A DNA stretch of 64,000 nt from Bradysia coprophila (lineage: Eukaryota; Arthropoda; Insecta; Diptera; Sciaridae), in assembly GCF_014529535.1 (NCBI RefSeq), contig NW_023503608.1:3596001-3660000 (forward strand), given 5' to 3'. Of the stretch, positions 22,757 to 35,349 are shown piece after piece. Positions within the stretch are counted from its first letter, which is position 1. Each line of letters opens with the position of its first letter. The notes beneath the pieces are model-generated. The model had not been told where the DNA came from. It ran no database searches and saw only the letters and a list, made by a program, of their open reading frames with translations. The translations under genes and the position numbers were made by a program.

Positions 22757-24302
22757 GCAACGTCTTATGGTTCCAATGCCACCACAACAACAGAGTCAGA
22801 TGAAACCTTCAATTTCGACGAGCAATTACCATCCTAATGCCATAAATATGAACAATCCGTCTGCATCGGAAGCTATACGAAACTTGCATTCACTCGAGCT
22901 GCGTCGCCAAGAAATTTTAAAGCAACTCGAAAATATGCAAAAGCCCGCAATAACATCCATCAATGGAAATAATGTTTACAAACCAATGACGAGTAATAAC
23001 AACAACAACAATAAAGACGATCTTTTGTCAAACTATTGGCCAACGGTTTCAACGACTGCTTCTTTGCCATCAACGGCAACAGCAATAGGCAACAATTTTA
23101 ATGTGGACCAATCGGCAGCGAATCGAAACACTTATGACCGATCAATTTCCATACTAACTGAGGACGATGTAACGATTCCATTCGATTCCATGCAAACAAC
23201 CAGCAATATCTACGGACCAATTTCAAGAATGCCAAAAATTAACAATTCTTCCTCATATCCAGAAGCTACAAACTCGTTGTTTGGCGAATCGTCTCGTTCA
23301 CCCATATCACCGCAGTCGAGCACACCATCGACCACACATTGGTTACAGCAATTGCACCAACAAAAGCCGATCGCATCCCGTGAATTAAATTCATTTCTCA
23401 CATCGGGAGGAGCATCCGTTTCGTCGCCCATCGGCTGCAGTAACGGCGTGAATACGTCGTACGGCAATGACTATTCAAAATTCGGGCCAGATGCGCTCTA
23501 TTATGCAGAGTCGTCTGGCGATTTGAAGATTAACGATCTGGCGATTGAACGTATGGCAAAGTCGGTGGGTGGAAACAGTTTCAAATTTCCTGGCGACAAA
23601 GCAATGAACAATGAAAATCATAATCAACTGACCATGGAATTGAAATTGATTGAAAAGACGTTGCTGGAAAATGGAAACGAAGACAAGGTGAGTTTATTTT
23701 GAATGATTTAGCGAGTTTTCCAACTACTAAAAAAAAATTGTTACAAATCTGAACGAACAATAATCCGTGTGACACAAAGACATGTCCCTTCTTCAGTGTT
23801 TATCATTCCACTGGCTCTGATTTTTCAGTCAATTTTATTTCCACGTCTCAGACCAGCTCAGGAACTATTTCTTTTAAAAATTGAGGTTTCGGATTTTGAT
23901 AAATAGATTTTGTTCGTCCGGTTTTTCGACCATATATACAAGAGAACGCTCTAATTTGTACCGAAACTTTGGAATGATTTCCCAAACGGACATTGCCTTG
24001 ACTAACACAATTTTCTTTTCTCTCTCTCTCGCTTGCAACAGGTCAATCAATCATCTCCAAATCTTATTGCCTCATCAATATGGAACAATAACGATATGAA
24101 AACACCGGTTACAACCACCACCACCACCAACAACAATCTACCGAAAGCAAACGCTGCTCAACGGTATTGGAGCGATCAAAAAGACAACCGAAAAGACATT
24201 ACCGCCGAAGACAATGAGGTACTTGTGAAAGATATGCGCGAATTAGAGCTTCGCCTCGAGGAGCAACTTGAAGAGCAAGAAGATCCTTTCGGTCTCATGT
24301 AA
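20099..24302 (+). CDS. roq: Roquin (RC3H) RNA-binding RING protein
   Basis: Three coding exons: 20099-20260, 20880-23687, 24042-24302 (1076 residues). Roquin binds stem-loop decay elements in mRNA 3' UTRs and recruits the deadenylation machinery; its RING belongs to the E3 ubiquitin ligase type. The RING is residues 14-53: C14, C17, C33, H35, C38, C41, C50 and D53, the aspartate as last ligand being a Roquin hallmark. The HEPN/ROQ region (about 85-370) is very conserved, for example [20 protein letters not shown] and [20 protein letters not shown]. The CCCH finger is C422, C431, C437, H441. The rest is low complexity, rich in Pro, Gln, Asn and Ser, with a 12-glutamine run (22725-22760, residues 670-681) and a C-terminal acidic coiled-coil-like segment (about 1045-1070). 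The start is placed at MPIQAPNW because it matches the family N-terminus; the upstream in-frame extension has no ATG context and is intronic. Confidence 0.96.
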
Positions 24303-27300
24303 GACTGATTAATATTTATTGTTCCTCCTGCTGAAGAAAAAAATGAGAAATGAATTAGATGAAAAAAATGATGTGCTACGGACAAAGAAGATGAAGAAGA
24401 AGAAGGGATTACAATGAAAATGTTCGTAGAGTCAACATCAAAAAATATAATACCGAAACTTTTAGGTAATTTATTTAATATAATTTTCTATATTGCTTAC
24501 GTGGGACTAGAGTAATTATTGATTCAATTTAGTGAAGAAGATGAAGAAGAAGTTTAAACAGAAGATGAAGAAGTAGAAACAATTTAGTTTTCTAATGTAA
24601 TGATATTTTTTTCCAACGAAAAGAAGAAGCGAAAAAAAGTGAGGAAGAACTTATTATCGTTGCCATGATTCAGATTTTGCTACATTTTGGCTAGCAATTT
24701 AACTGTGTGGTTTCATGGTTTGATAGTGAAAGGGAAAAACAAGAATAACCAACACAAAAATGTTTAACTTTTGTGTCTTAACCAACTCTATATATTATAT
24801 ACACAAACATATATTATGTTCTAATACGTTTTAAGTGGAAAAATGATGAAGATAGAAGGAAAGAAGACGAAAAACAATTGAGTAGAAACAAAACCTATAT
24901 TTTTTTTGTTGCTTTTGTTAAAAGGGGGGGTTGACAACAACAACTATATTGTTACGTTTGGTGATAAAATAGTCAAAAAATAATATGGATAGTTTTATAT
25001 TCTATTAATTTTTATTGCGTGTATTGTTAAAGTTTTTTTTTTTATTAATTATTATTTTATCGATATACCGTTTTTTGTGTATGTTTGTAAAAGATACGGC
25101 GAAAAGACGATATTTTCTATATTATTTTTTTTTATTGTGTCTTTAGTTAAATTGTTAGAGCTGACTATTGTGCTTCACAGCACAGTCTTTTTAGACAATA
25201 CGAAAATAACAATTTTTTTGTTCGTTTTTTTTAGAGAGAGAAAAAGATACCATGTATCAAAATATTATCCTGCTCTTGTTTCGGCACAAAGTTTTGTTTA
25301 CGATTTATGATTTTAAGTTAATTTTTAACGCTTTTTTTGATGTACTTTTGAATTTTTCCAAATCGTTGCAATAGAAATCAAACTATTTAATTGTGTCGGA
25401 TTAACATTTTAACTAAAAAAAAACATATTGTATTGTTGAAGACGTTCAATAAGGTTAAACAAAGATGAATTACCACTCATTATCACGTGTCGCTAAGAAT
25501 AAAATGTTTTCCTCCTCATCAATTTCCATGTTGTCAATTATTTCTGAAAATTGATCAGCTCTGTTTCGTCTGTGATCATTAAGAATTTCCATAAAAATTG
25601 TAAGAAACACTGTCGTAGCGTTAAGCTAATATGATACCACATCTCTTGGGTTACTAGCACGAAAGTAGATTATTGCAAGCTGGATTAACTTTGTGCATTC
25701 GGTCAAGAATCGATCTATCCATTTCCACTAAGCTGACGATCGTGCTAGTTACTCAACAGCTGTGCTGCTGTCAAGGCGATTGATATAGAGTTACTGAATG
25801 TCGAGACCATTCAACGTCCGACTTCCTAATTTTTACACATAATTCCAAATATAAATCGCTTATTAACCTGAGTAAGAAATTACTGAGTATTGGGTTTCTG
25901 TAATCTTTTCGGTAAAATTTTTCAACTGATTTCACTTAAGTCCATGGATACCACTGAGTGAACTGGAAATTCGAGCAGGTCGTTGTTCGAACTATCGAGA
26001 AATGTAACTTTCCTGAAAGGTATCAGTGGTAAATGTGCTAAAGATATCCGTTGTAAATGGTATAATGACAGTGCAACTTTTGACTGGTTGTCCCTTTTCG
26101 TTTTTTATTAGTCTGTGTCAGCAATTCCTATTAAAATGTGGGATATTAGTCTCGTGTTGAATTTTCTAGCAGTTTTAAACCTGCGAATGATAAGAAATCG
26201 GTCCGTAAAATCTCAAGAAGACAGAGACATCGAGTATTTTGGTTTCTTATTAAGTTATCGCTAAAACTTTGTAAAATTACAAAGGTCACAAAGTCTCTGA
26301 AACAATCTATCGACACCAAGTTAACCTTTTAACGTCTCCCAGCAATAAATATTGGAACAAAACGAGTGAACGAGCATGCAACAAGAACTACACCATTTTA
26401 ATTTAACTGCTAGATTGCTTCATTTTAAAAACGCAATTTAATTGATACTGTGGTATTATTGATTACATTTTTAATTTAAATATTATTTTTTTAGTTGACT
26501 TAAACGATTGTTTGTAACTTATTTTACAATTAAATTAAATTATGTAGTCGAATTCAGTTATACAATATGCTGTGTGTAAAGTCCTTGGATTTTTATTTTT
26601 TATTTTATAAAAACAAAAGAGAATTTTTGCTTTTATTATTTAATTAGTTGATTGATGGCAAAAGATTAATTGGGCTGTAAAAAATCACAGTATGCCCTCG
26701 ACAAAAACAAACAAACCAATATTATTTCAAATTTATTACCGTTTTAAAGTTAAATCAATTTTATAAATCAACCAAAAAAAATCACTCAAAAGTATGTGCA
26801 TCTGTGTCTTCATCCGATGCAACGTTTTACACGAAGTTCTTGCGTGATCTTTTTTATTTACCGTTACCACTCCCACATTTCTACTAAACATTCTTCAATG
26901 TACTATTCGATTGAAAAATATTTGTGCAACCATGTGATTTTGTGTTTTTTCTCGTCACTAGATTTGAAGTTTAATAACCGGATCCCTTACTTTAGTTTAC
27001 TTTTCGTCACTAGTGGTGACAAGTTGTTTACTTTTCGTAACTAGTGACGAAAAGTATAGCCACCATTGAACTAGTGAAAAAAGACCCTTCATTCGTCACC
27101 CAAATGCGGCATGAGAAATTCACTTTTCTCAGTGCCGTTGCAGAAATGCTGTTGTATAGACACGTGATGTACGTGTGAAAATACCTAACACACATCGTTC
27201 GCCTAATGTTTTCTTTAGCATGGCTTGTTATTGGGATTTTTTGGAGTTTTTTAGAATAAAATCCTAATAACAAGCCATGCGAAAAACCATTCGGTCTGTG

Positions 27301-28600
27301 ACCCGTTTTATTGCATTCTTGTGCAACTCTTCTTACAACATTTCTTGCAATAAACGCAGCGCAAGTTTTAATTTTATTCTACATAATGAAACATCTTTTC
27401 AATAAAATCACGTCATATTGAGTGTGAAAAATTGTCCGCCCATGGTGCTCCTGACTTTCATTCAAAGTAATAATATCCTTTTTCAAATGCGACTTGACTA
27501 GAAAACAAGTCCCCGGGTAACATTATCCTCAAATTTTAAATAGAGACTCATTTCAAAAAAGAAACAATTGAATGTATCGTAGTAGAAGGATGCGTTCAAT
27601 TTACTTGAACTTTGGAAGGACACAGATTTGCGTCACACTTTCGAGGTGTTTTTTTTAAATAATTAATTTCAATAGAGAACAAAAACTTAACTTAATTTTT
27701 TTGTTTAAAATATTGCGAGGGTATTGAAGTGGTGCAGTTTTATTTTTAAACCCAATGGGTTCAGAGAAAAAGAAATTTTTTTAAATTAAATAAAAATGAG
27801 AAATATAAAAGTATAGTTATATTTAATTATATTAAAACAAAAGTATGAATTTAAATTTAAAAAAAAAAACAAGATGATGAAAATGATAAAATATTGAAAA
27901 GTTAACATTAAAATAAAATAATAAAAAAAAAACAGAGAAACAAGAAAATATGTATGACTAAAGTAAAAAAATTATATATTTATTAATATTTGAACAAAAA
28001 CACAAAGGATGAGAGATAAAAAAGAAGTTAAAGTTAAAATAAAAAGAAAAGATAAATTGAATCAAGTATAAATAGCAAATGCTTCAAGTGTATTTAAACA
28101 AAAAACCCTATATAAAATAAATAAATATCACAACTTTAAATAAAAAAAAATAAATGAAAATAAACAAAAAAAATTGATTTAAAAAAAATTTAAATTAAAA
28201 AAATCTAATTAATGACAAAAAAAATAACAATATATATTCTATAATCTATATATTTAATATATATTGAGTAGAACATTTATATACACAACAAACGATTTAA
28301 AACAAAAAATTTAGAAAAAAAATGAATTTGACCGCCTTTATTACAATTTATAATTGCAAATTTTCTTTTGCCCGAAATTCGAGTATATGTTTGTTGAATG
28401 GAATGTTTTCTTTTCTTTAATTAAATCAAAAAAAATTATTTGTTTTAAAAAATATTTTTTTGTGTTTTTATTTTTTGTATGATTTTGATGGAAGTAGCGA
28501 GTTTACGACTCAGCTTATATCAACACGATTAAAGCTCGGATCAGGTCGCATTTGGTCACGGGCCTGACACTATTCATGCTATTCCTCATTTTTTAAATGC
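24303..28600. other. Roquin 3' UTR and AT-rich intergenic DNA
   Basis: The first 1.2 kb after the Roquin stop is AT-rich with GAAGAAGA-type runs and is probably its 3' untranslated region; AATAAA at 25498 is one candidate end. From about 26.4 to 28.5 kb the sequence is extremely AT-rich, with long A-biased runs and no open frame longer than chance. No gene is seen. Confidence 0.45.
26990..27281. repeat. Two hairpins around an ACTAGT-rich segment
   Basis: ACTTTTCGTCACTAGT (near 27000) pairs with ACTAGTGACGAAAAGT (near 27040-27056), with a repeat of the motif between. A second stem pairs GCATGGCTTGTTATT (about 27219) with AATAACAAGCCATGC (ending about 27281). They may be the two halves of one nested element or two separate foldbacks. 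Confidence 0.6.
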
Positions 28601-28624
28601 TTCTATTCACAGAGTGTCCAGCCC

Positions 28625-29400
28625 GTGCATTAGATTAGATTAGATTAGATTAGATGGGAGGGTGTAAGCCCAGCACCTAAGCCTCAGATGGGCCTGTTGT
28701 GCTATTGTACAAGTCTCTTGATCATATGGACTGTGATTTTACATCATATCTCTCCCGACTTAGATTGTTCACAAATCGACCGTGTGTTAACGTCCCATAC
28801 GTTGTGAATTCTCCAAGCCGTGGGTGGTATGCGAATACCACAACCATCACTAATTGACCTGTACATTTTCCCAAAGATGGCGCTATCAACATTGTCATGT
28901 TGTAGCTCTTTCTACTATTGACATTATGTCGATATGGTTTCTTTTATGGAGAAAGCGAATGTTGGGTTTTTTGATATTTCCGACTTTGTTACGGTCACGG
29001 CTATTAGTTTTAGGTAATAGCAAGTGTCTAATCACCATAGGCCATGAGTTGCCTCTTCGTATAAATCGCCATGCCACCATGTGACTGAACTCGTTCTGGC
29101 GTTGCAGGTTGTAGCGTTTGAATGATTCGTATTTCGTCATATCCCTTGACATCCATACAACGTATCAATCAATAGATCTGTTAAACCTCGCGGTCATTTT
29201 GGAGTACAAGATAGTTTCTGTATCTTGGGATTGTACCACAGCAAATTTGTAAAAATTTGCTATGTGGTTTTGGGGTGTCAAATGAGAACCCGAGGCGTTT
29301 GTACCTTACCTGCACTAAAATTGACTGCCAGATGCCATACGGCAATGTGTCATTTTCGTACATTAATCGAGCACGTAATTTAGCATTAGCTTCTGGTAGA
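28625..29400 (-). mobile_element. Possible 5'-truncated non-LTR retrotransposon end with ATTAG tail
   Basis: A run of about five ATTAG units (28628-28653) borders a unique block whose minus-strand reading gives short protein-like frames (28895-29152 and 29181-29363), both broken by stops. A pentameric microsatellite tail after a GC-richer 3' region is the usual look of non-LTR elements. I could not recognise reverse-transcriptase motifs, so the call is tentative and the far boundary approximate. Confidence 0.35.
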
Positions 29401-32030
29401 GTCGATTGTTAATCCGTACACCGACGCCACGAAGCACATGTTAAATAACAAAGGAAATAACACAATTGTTGATATCGCACAATGAGGCGAGAACAACTTT
29501 ATTGATCAAAGAGAAAATGACCTACGAGAACAACACTTTGACTTCGTTAATAAAACCTTTAAAATAATTTCACCATTTAACCATTACAGCAAAATAAAAA
29601 CACCAAAGCCGTAAAAGTTGGCACAGAAATTAGACAAAATCGAAAATGAATTCACACACAGCCACACAAAAGAAACACTTTTAGAGAGCAACGCATAAAC
29701 ACGTCCGTTCTCTGTGACTGTGACTGTGCTACGTGCATTAGGTCTGACCTTAAATGATAAAACTTGGTTTTGAGCTGAAAACTAGAAATAATCTGAACGT
29801 GAAACGTCGGATAAAATTGTCGAATTGCAGAATCTAAGCTAAACCTGAACCTGAATTCTTCAAACCTAAGTTCATATATGTCAGGTTACGGGTTCCATTT
29901 TACGTCGATCTCATCCTGATTCAAGCACGAAAAGGTTTCGGTTCTTTCAGTCAATAAAAAGGACGTGACGAGAGAGTTTGGTTCAGTACTTGAGTACTTG
30001 AGTTCAGTACTCAGAATTTGAAATTATAATATTTAGCGCTTGTTATTCTGAAATGTCCGAACCATTTAATTTGAATGGATAAAAGTCCAGAATTGTCAAA
30101 GGAGAAGTCAAAGTATTCTGTTGTTGCTTTTTTTAAAACCACAAAATTCAAGCATATGTGGTACTCTAAATAATAGAGTGCTGAAGCTGGACTGCATCAC
30201 ACAAATGTTGACACTGTAAAAAATGTCACCACAATTACTAATTCTTGCAGTGCTTGTTTTTTTTTTGTCGAAAAGCCGAGGTCCAGTTCGGTACAATGTT
30301 TACCAGGGAAAATAGGCTTTATTTCTACATGAGATGTTTCCTGTGAAATTAATTATCAAAGAACATCTGAACTAGTTCCCAAATTTTCCGGTTTTTTTCC
30401 ATATTTTCCCATAATACTTTTTATAAATTCTTTTTTGATAAATTCTAGTAAAATACGGGAAAATTGAAGAAAATATGTCAAAAATTTGTCTTAATAGAAT
30501 CTGCATTTGTCTGCACATTTCAGCTTGAATGGTTCGAGTGTTTTCTTTTCCTCAAAAAAAAATCTTCTTTTGTTTTGTAAATTAATTTTTTACTATTATA
30601 TCGTCGACCTGGTATAAAATACTGAATTGAGAAAACCAATGAACAAAATAGTGCTGATTTAAAGGAAAGGCTGAAAACTGGTGATTATTGCATTGGTACG
30701 AGAAGAAAGAAAGCCAATGAAGCCGAAGTGTAAATCTGTCTATTCATTTGACTAAATTTAAGGCCTACAAATTTTCAATAAGTAAAAAAGAAAAGAAAAA
30801 CTTTTATGGTTCAATTCACCGCTGAGCTACATTTTTAAACAATAACCCGTTTTTTGATGAATATAATGTGGCTTATGAATTACAATTTGACATCACGTTA
30901 TTCTTACCCTATTTTCAGGAGATGTTAAAAATGATTGTTATTATTGAATTCATCAATTGCCAATGCACAGATGGTCTGCGTGAAATTTTAAACTTTTACT
31001 TTTTAATTTGATCATGGGATTTTTTCTTATTAATTCTTAATAAAAGGAAACAAATTTTGATAGGAAAAAGTAAAAGTTTTGTAAATGAAACAGTTAAGAA
31101 AATGAAAAAAAAATTAACAAAAGTGGCAAAAATTCAACCAACAAAATTTAATTATTATTGTTAACACACAAAAAATCAATAAATAAAAAGGATGCAAATG
31201 AATAACATTCAATAAAAAGAAAAAGTTTTATTATTAAAAAAATGGAAACAACAAATAAAATTTTTGTTCAACTTGTGATGTGGAATTTAGAGTTAACATG
31301 TCTCCAGTTTCATGGAGTCTACATTAAAATATATATATACATATTTATGAACACATATATTGAAAAATATATATAAAAATGATGGAAAGGAGAAGAAGAA
31401 AAAAGCCGAAAAAAATAATAAAAGGAAAAGAAAATAAAATCTTAAAAATAAAAAAATATATAAAATGAGTTAACATTTTTAGAGTTTCTCTGGCTGTTTG
31501 TACCATTATACATGTAAATTAAATTTAAAAAAATAAAGCAAACGAAAAGTTGATGAGTAAAAAGAAAACTATAATCAGTTACAAAACGCTACAATATTCA
31601 ATAATGGCAAATTTAAATCTTTAATGAAAATCTAAAATTATTCAACTAAATTAAAACAAAACATCATAACTTAAAATGCGTTGCGCATACCTACTGTACT
31701 TCGATAAATATAACCATCCATAATTTCATTATCAATCTATTATCACATTCGGGGTGTAAAGGATCATGCCAAGACACTGGAATGAGTATTTCAGATATAG
31801 TCCACACGCAATAATTTACTAACATTATTTAATGTTGACGTGTTTGTTCCCATTAAATTTGATCGAGACTGATAATACGTTCAAAAGTACTACTATCAAA
31901 TTCTAACGGCTCTACTTTCAATACTCTCTAAATACAAAGAAGTCACGGAAGCAAGTAAAAGTCCCTCGATCGATTAAACACATATTTTATTGTGAAATCG
32001 AAGACAAGGTTAATCGTACACTTAGGGACT
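29400..32030. other. AT-rich gene-poor stretch
   Basis: No coding frame, RNA gene or clear repeat could be supported. 31.0-31.7 kb is strongly A-biased. Confidence 0.4.
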
Positions 32031-32039
32031 GTCCACAAA

Positions 32040-32103
32040 TGGCGTTAGGAGAAGGGGTGAAATGGCGTTAGTAGAAGGGGTGTAAATGGCGTTAGAAGAA
32101 GGG
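32040..32103. repeat. Short tandem repeat, about three units of TGGCGTTAG-AGAAGGGG
   Basis: Three imperfect units of roughly 22-26 bp, each containing TGGCGTTAG followed by AGAAGGGG, lie in a row. The sequence just left (ACTGTCCACAAATGGCG) and a reversed echo further right (TCATTTGTAAATGACCCC, near 32190) suggest the repeat is part of a larger degenerate element. Confidence 0.6.
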
Positions 32104-32326
32104 GGTTTAAGAAAACGTGACAGTACTAACAAATTTGGGTCAATTTTGACTCTTGGTCCGTAACGCAAATTTTGTACATTCTGTCATTTGTAAATGACCC
32201 CTTATCTGCGATTTTTACGTTTCCTAACGACATGTTGCCTCATCAAAGTTAAGCTTTTACAGCACTGTTGTCTGTCACAATTGATACTCACTATATTCAA
32301 CTAAATTATTATGGCAAATTTTGTAC

Positions 32327-32452
32327 ATGAAATAAATAATTTTGGTGTGCCGATCTAGCAACAGCTGATTTTGTATCTGCTGCGGTCTATTTCATTGTTA
32401 GTTCGACAGCTGATGCAAAACCAGATCGGCACACCGGAGTTATTTATTTTCT
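32327..32452. mobile_element. About 125-bp foldback (MITE-like)
   Basis: AAATAAATAATTTTGGTGTG...CCGATCT on the left pairs with AGATCGGCACACCGGAGTTA...TTTATTT on the right, giving arms of about 27 bp with few mismatches. The flanking GTACATGAAAT / ATTTTCTGTAC extends the pairing. CAGCTGAT also appears in both halves. Confidence 0.7.
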
Positions 32453-32459
32453 GTACTCA

Positions 32460-35000
32460 CATTACAACTGAAAGGATAGTGTCATAGGTGCTTTCTAGCA
32501 TTTTACAGGAGAGGTTACTCACAACATGTTTGAATTAGTGTCACTCTAGCAGTGGATGTTATGTGAATGTTATGAATCTGTTACGAAAATGTGCTATTCC
32601 AGCAAGGTCGGCATCCATTTGAATTAGTTCATCTGGTAGATTTTCCGTTCATTTCATGTTTCAGTATAAATAATATTTGGATGCAAGTCACTAGAACAAA
32701 AATGAATAACTAGCCTCTGTCTTTAATATAATAAAATTAGCATAAGTCCTTCAACCATAACCCCGTTGTCTAACTTCAAATAATTTTTCCAAGTGCTTTA
32801 AAAATATTTATATATTTACGACTGTCACAATAGTTAAAAGAAAATTGTAATGAAAAGATACGAAGAAAAATAAATAAACTAAAAAATAAAAACTAAAATC
32901 ACAATTATGCTTTAGATGGTGTAATTGCATTAGAAAAATGTCAAAGTTTAATCTAAAAACTTTTAAAATATAAAAGACAATCAATACAAAAATGGAATGA
33001 AATGTTAACAAAGAAAAACACAAAAACAAATTTTAAAAAAGCTGAAGCATCCAAATATTATTCATTTAACAAGGTGAACAATATTACGTTTAGATTCTGT
33101 CGAATTTAATTCCTCTGTTTATCCAGATATGGTACTATTGTCAAAACAAATGAGTGCAATAAATAATTGGTTCTACGTTCATCTGTGATTGTTCACTATT
33201 GTTAACTGAAGAATGGTGACAATAATATAGAAGATTAGTGTTACAATCCAGAAAGTTAATCTTCTATCAATTTTGTGAACACTTCCGCAAACGTATCTTG
33301 ACGAAATTTTCTATCTGTAAAATCGAAAAGATCAAAGTTTTTATCGGACGGCTTAGCCTGACCACATTGGCATTTATTTGAATGATGAATAAGACAATAA
33401 TAGTAATTGATGATCTGTGGCACGTACTCACTTAGTGACATATTTTGAGTCGTTCTGCTAAAAAAGACTCAAACAAAAATAGACTCATTGTCGTCTGTTA
33501 AACGTTCAAAATTCTATCCTAACATTCTGACTAAATTAGGACAATTTCGGAAAGTTTTCAGCGAGATATTAGGTATTTTCACTAGTGTCTAATGAGTGTA
33601 GCGGAAGTGATATTTGGAAAAGCATTGAATTATAAAATGGGCTTGGATGGATGGATGATCAATTTATTTTTAAATTGTACGCTTATTAAAAGAACAACTT
33701 TTTGGGCACTCGAAGTGAATCTCAATAGGGATAATAAGCTGTTCTGTCTGAATAAACAGTTGGAATTAAGTTCGGCACGGTTTAATTGGATCAAAGAACT
33801 TTAATTTAAGAAAACATTGAAAGTTACAAGTTGAGTAAAATGTTTCTATTCAAAAAAGATCATTTCACGAGGATAATGGTAGGTAAATGCGCAACTCTTT
33901 CACATATTTTAGTCTAAATAATACTTCAAAAAAAAGACATAAAAACACAAATTAAATTAAAGATAAAAAAAATGTTTAAATTCCAATGTATAAAATAAAT
34001 AAATGTTAGAATCATTGCAATATTAGCGGTATAGTCTTTAAATGCAAAATCGTGTATTTTTGGTAAAACTAAAACTAATTAAAAAAACAAAACAAAAACA
34101 AAGATATTTAAATGTTTAGACTATAAACAACATAATAATATTGTAGAGTATAGAGTGTCACTTTTCTCAGTTCGTTTTTATCAATTATGATTTGTAACTC
34201 CAAAAAAAAAAAAAAAAAACGAAAAATTAAAATTTTAAAAATTGAAACATTTTTTGATGCTTTCCGCGTATTTTACATATTTTTCTAAAGGACTATAACA
34301 ATGTACCTTCATTTCAGCAGTTGTTTGTAGAGTTATGATTGTTGAACATGTTTGAGAAAAAGTTTAAAAATTATTTATTTTCTGGACGAAAGCAAAACGT
34401 TTATTAATACTATTTGGAACACACATGTAACTTTTTAATTATGTAATATATGACTTATAAAATGATTACATTAATCGCAATGTGTATTTGGTGGAAGTAT
34501 ATAATAAAATATACGTACAAAAACAATAAAAAAAACATGTCGACCTTTCAATATACACAGCACACCATCTTCCCTGATTCTAATAATAAATTTAATTTAA
34601 TTTATCATTGGCTAAGAGAATTTACACCTCAAGTGAGTCACTTGTCCACTCGGAAGTTATTTATAGTTGCAAGTCCTCAAGTGTTACAACAGATTTTTCA
34701 AATGGTGGCAGCGAAAAATGGAAATAGAACCGCACGACCACAAAAATTCATTTATTTCCGAGAAATTATTTCATTGGCCTCCAATGTTCAGCCTGGAATA
34801 CTTCAGGAGACAAATTCTAAGAAGTATGTGAAAATAGCAATGGTCTTGTTAACGATAAAATTTTACAGTTACTGTAAGTGGTCAATCTACCTGTCTATGT
34901 CGATTTTTTTGAATTTTTTTAGAATAAATAGAAAATTGATCTCTATTTACCCTATGAATTCCTTGAAAATATTTGGATCGGAAGATGTAGCAGAGTCCTT
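32460..35000. other. AT-rich gene-poor stretch
   Basis: Nothing convincing is seen. A 61-codon minus-strand frame at 33256-33441 begins with ATG but matches no family known to me. The 196-codon frame at 34450-35040 is mostly AT-rich filler running into the LINE remnant that follows. Confidence 0.35.
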
Positions 35001-35015
35001 AAGCGTATTCGTTTC

Positions 35016-35233
35016 TTACCTAAAAAGATTCTCCGCCTGATATACTTCTCCACTATCCATTGCCATTTGATGTATAATGTTGGAGTGTGGGTTTCTGCCA
35101 AAAAGTCATTAATTGAGCGGCTTCTAGCCTTGCACAAGAGAGCACTAAAAGCCACCTAACGATTGTCATTGAGATACCCGATCAAGCGTCTTTTTTGTGA
35201 GCAATTCCCTAATTTATTAACGGTAGAAGCCTA
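35016..35233 (+). mobile_element. Degraded non-LTR retrotransposon, reverse-transcriptase C-terminal region
   Basis: One frame from 35016 reads LPKKILRLIYFSTIHCHLMY, then VGVWVSAKKSLIERLLALHK and RALKAT, a stop, and RLSLRYPIKRLFCEQF. The pattern (I-H-HLMYNVGVW, then LLALHKRALK) is the region after the polymerase palm in Jockey/CR1-type LINE proteins. Two in-frame stops (at about 35157 and 35231) and the missing N-terminal part show it is dead. Adjacent DNA to about 35350 may belong to it. Confidence 0.65.
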
Positions 35234-35349
35234 AGATTTCATCAAACTATGGCAAACGATGCCTGCTTTATTCTGGTCCGACGTTGGTTGATTCCGCCAA
35301 CGATCAGAAATTGTCTTACCTTTAATCGAGACCTTTAATCAATTTTGTC

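Noticed and set aside
28628..28653. ATTAG repeats as telomere-like DNA
   Set aside because: Only about five units, internal, and next to a GC-richer block; a retroelement tail is more likely.
33256..33441. 61-codon minus-strand ATG frame
   Set aside because: Short, isolated in AT-rich DNA, unrecognised.
34450..35015. Start of a 196-codon plus-strand frame
   Set aside because: AT-rich filler with no family signature; only the following sequence, in another frame, is recognisable as LINE.
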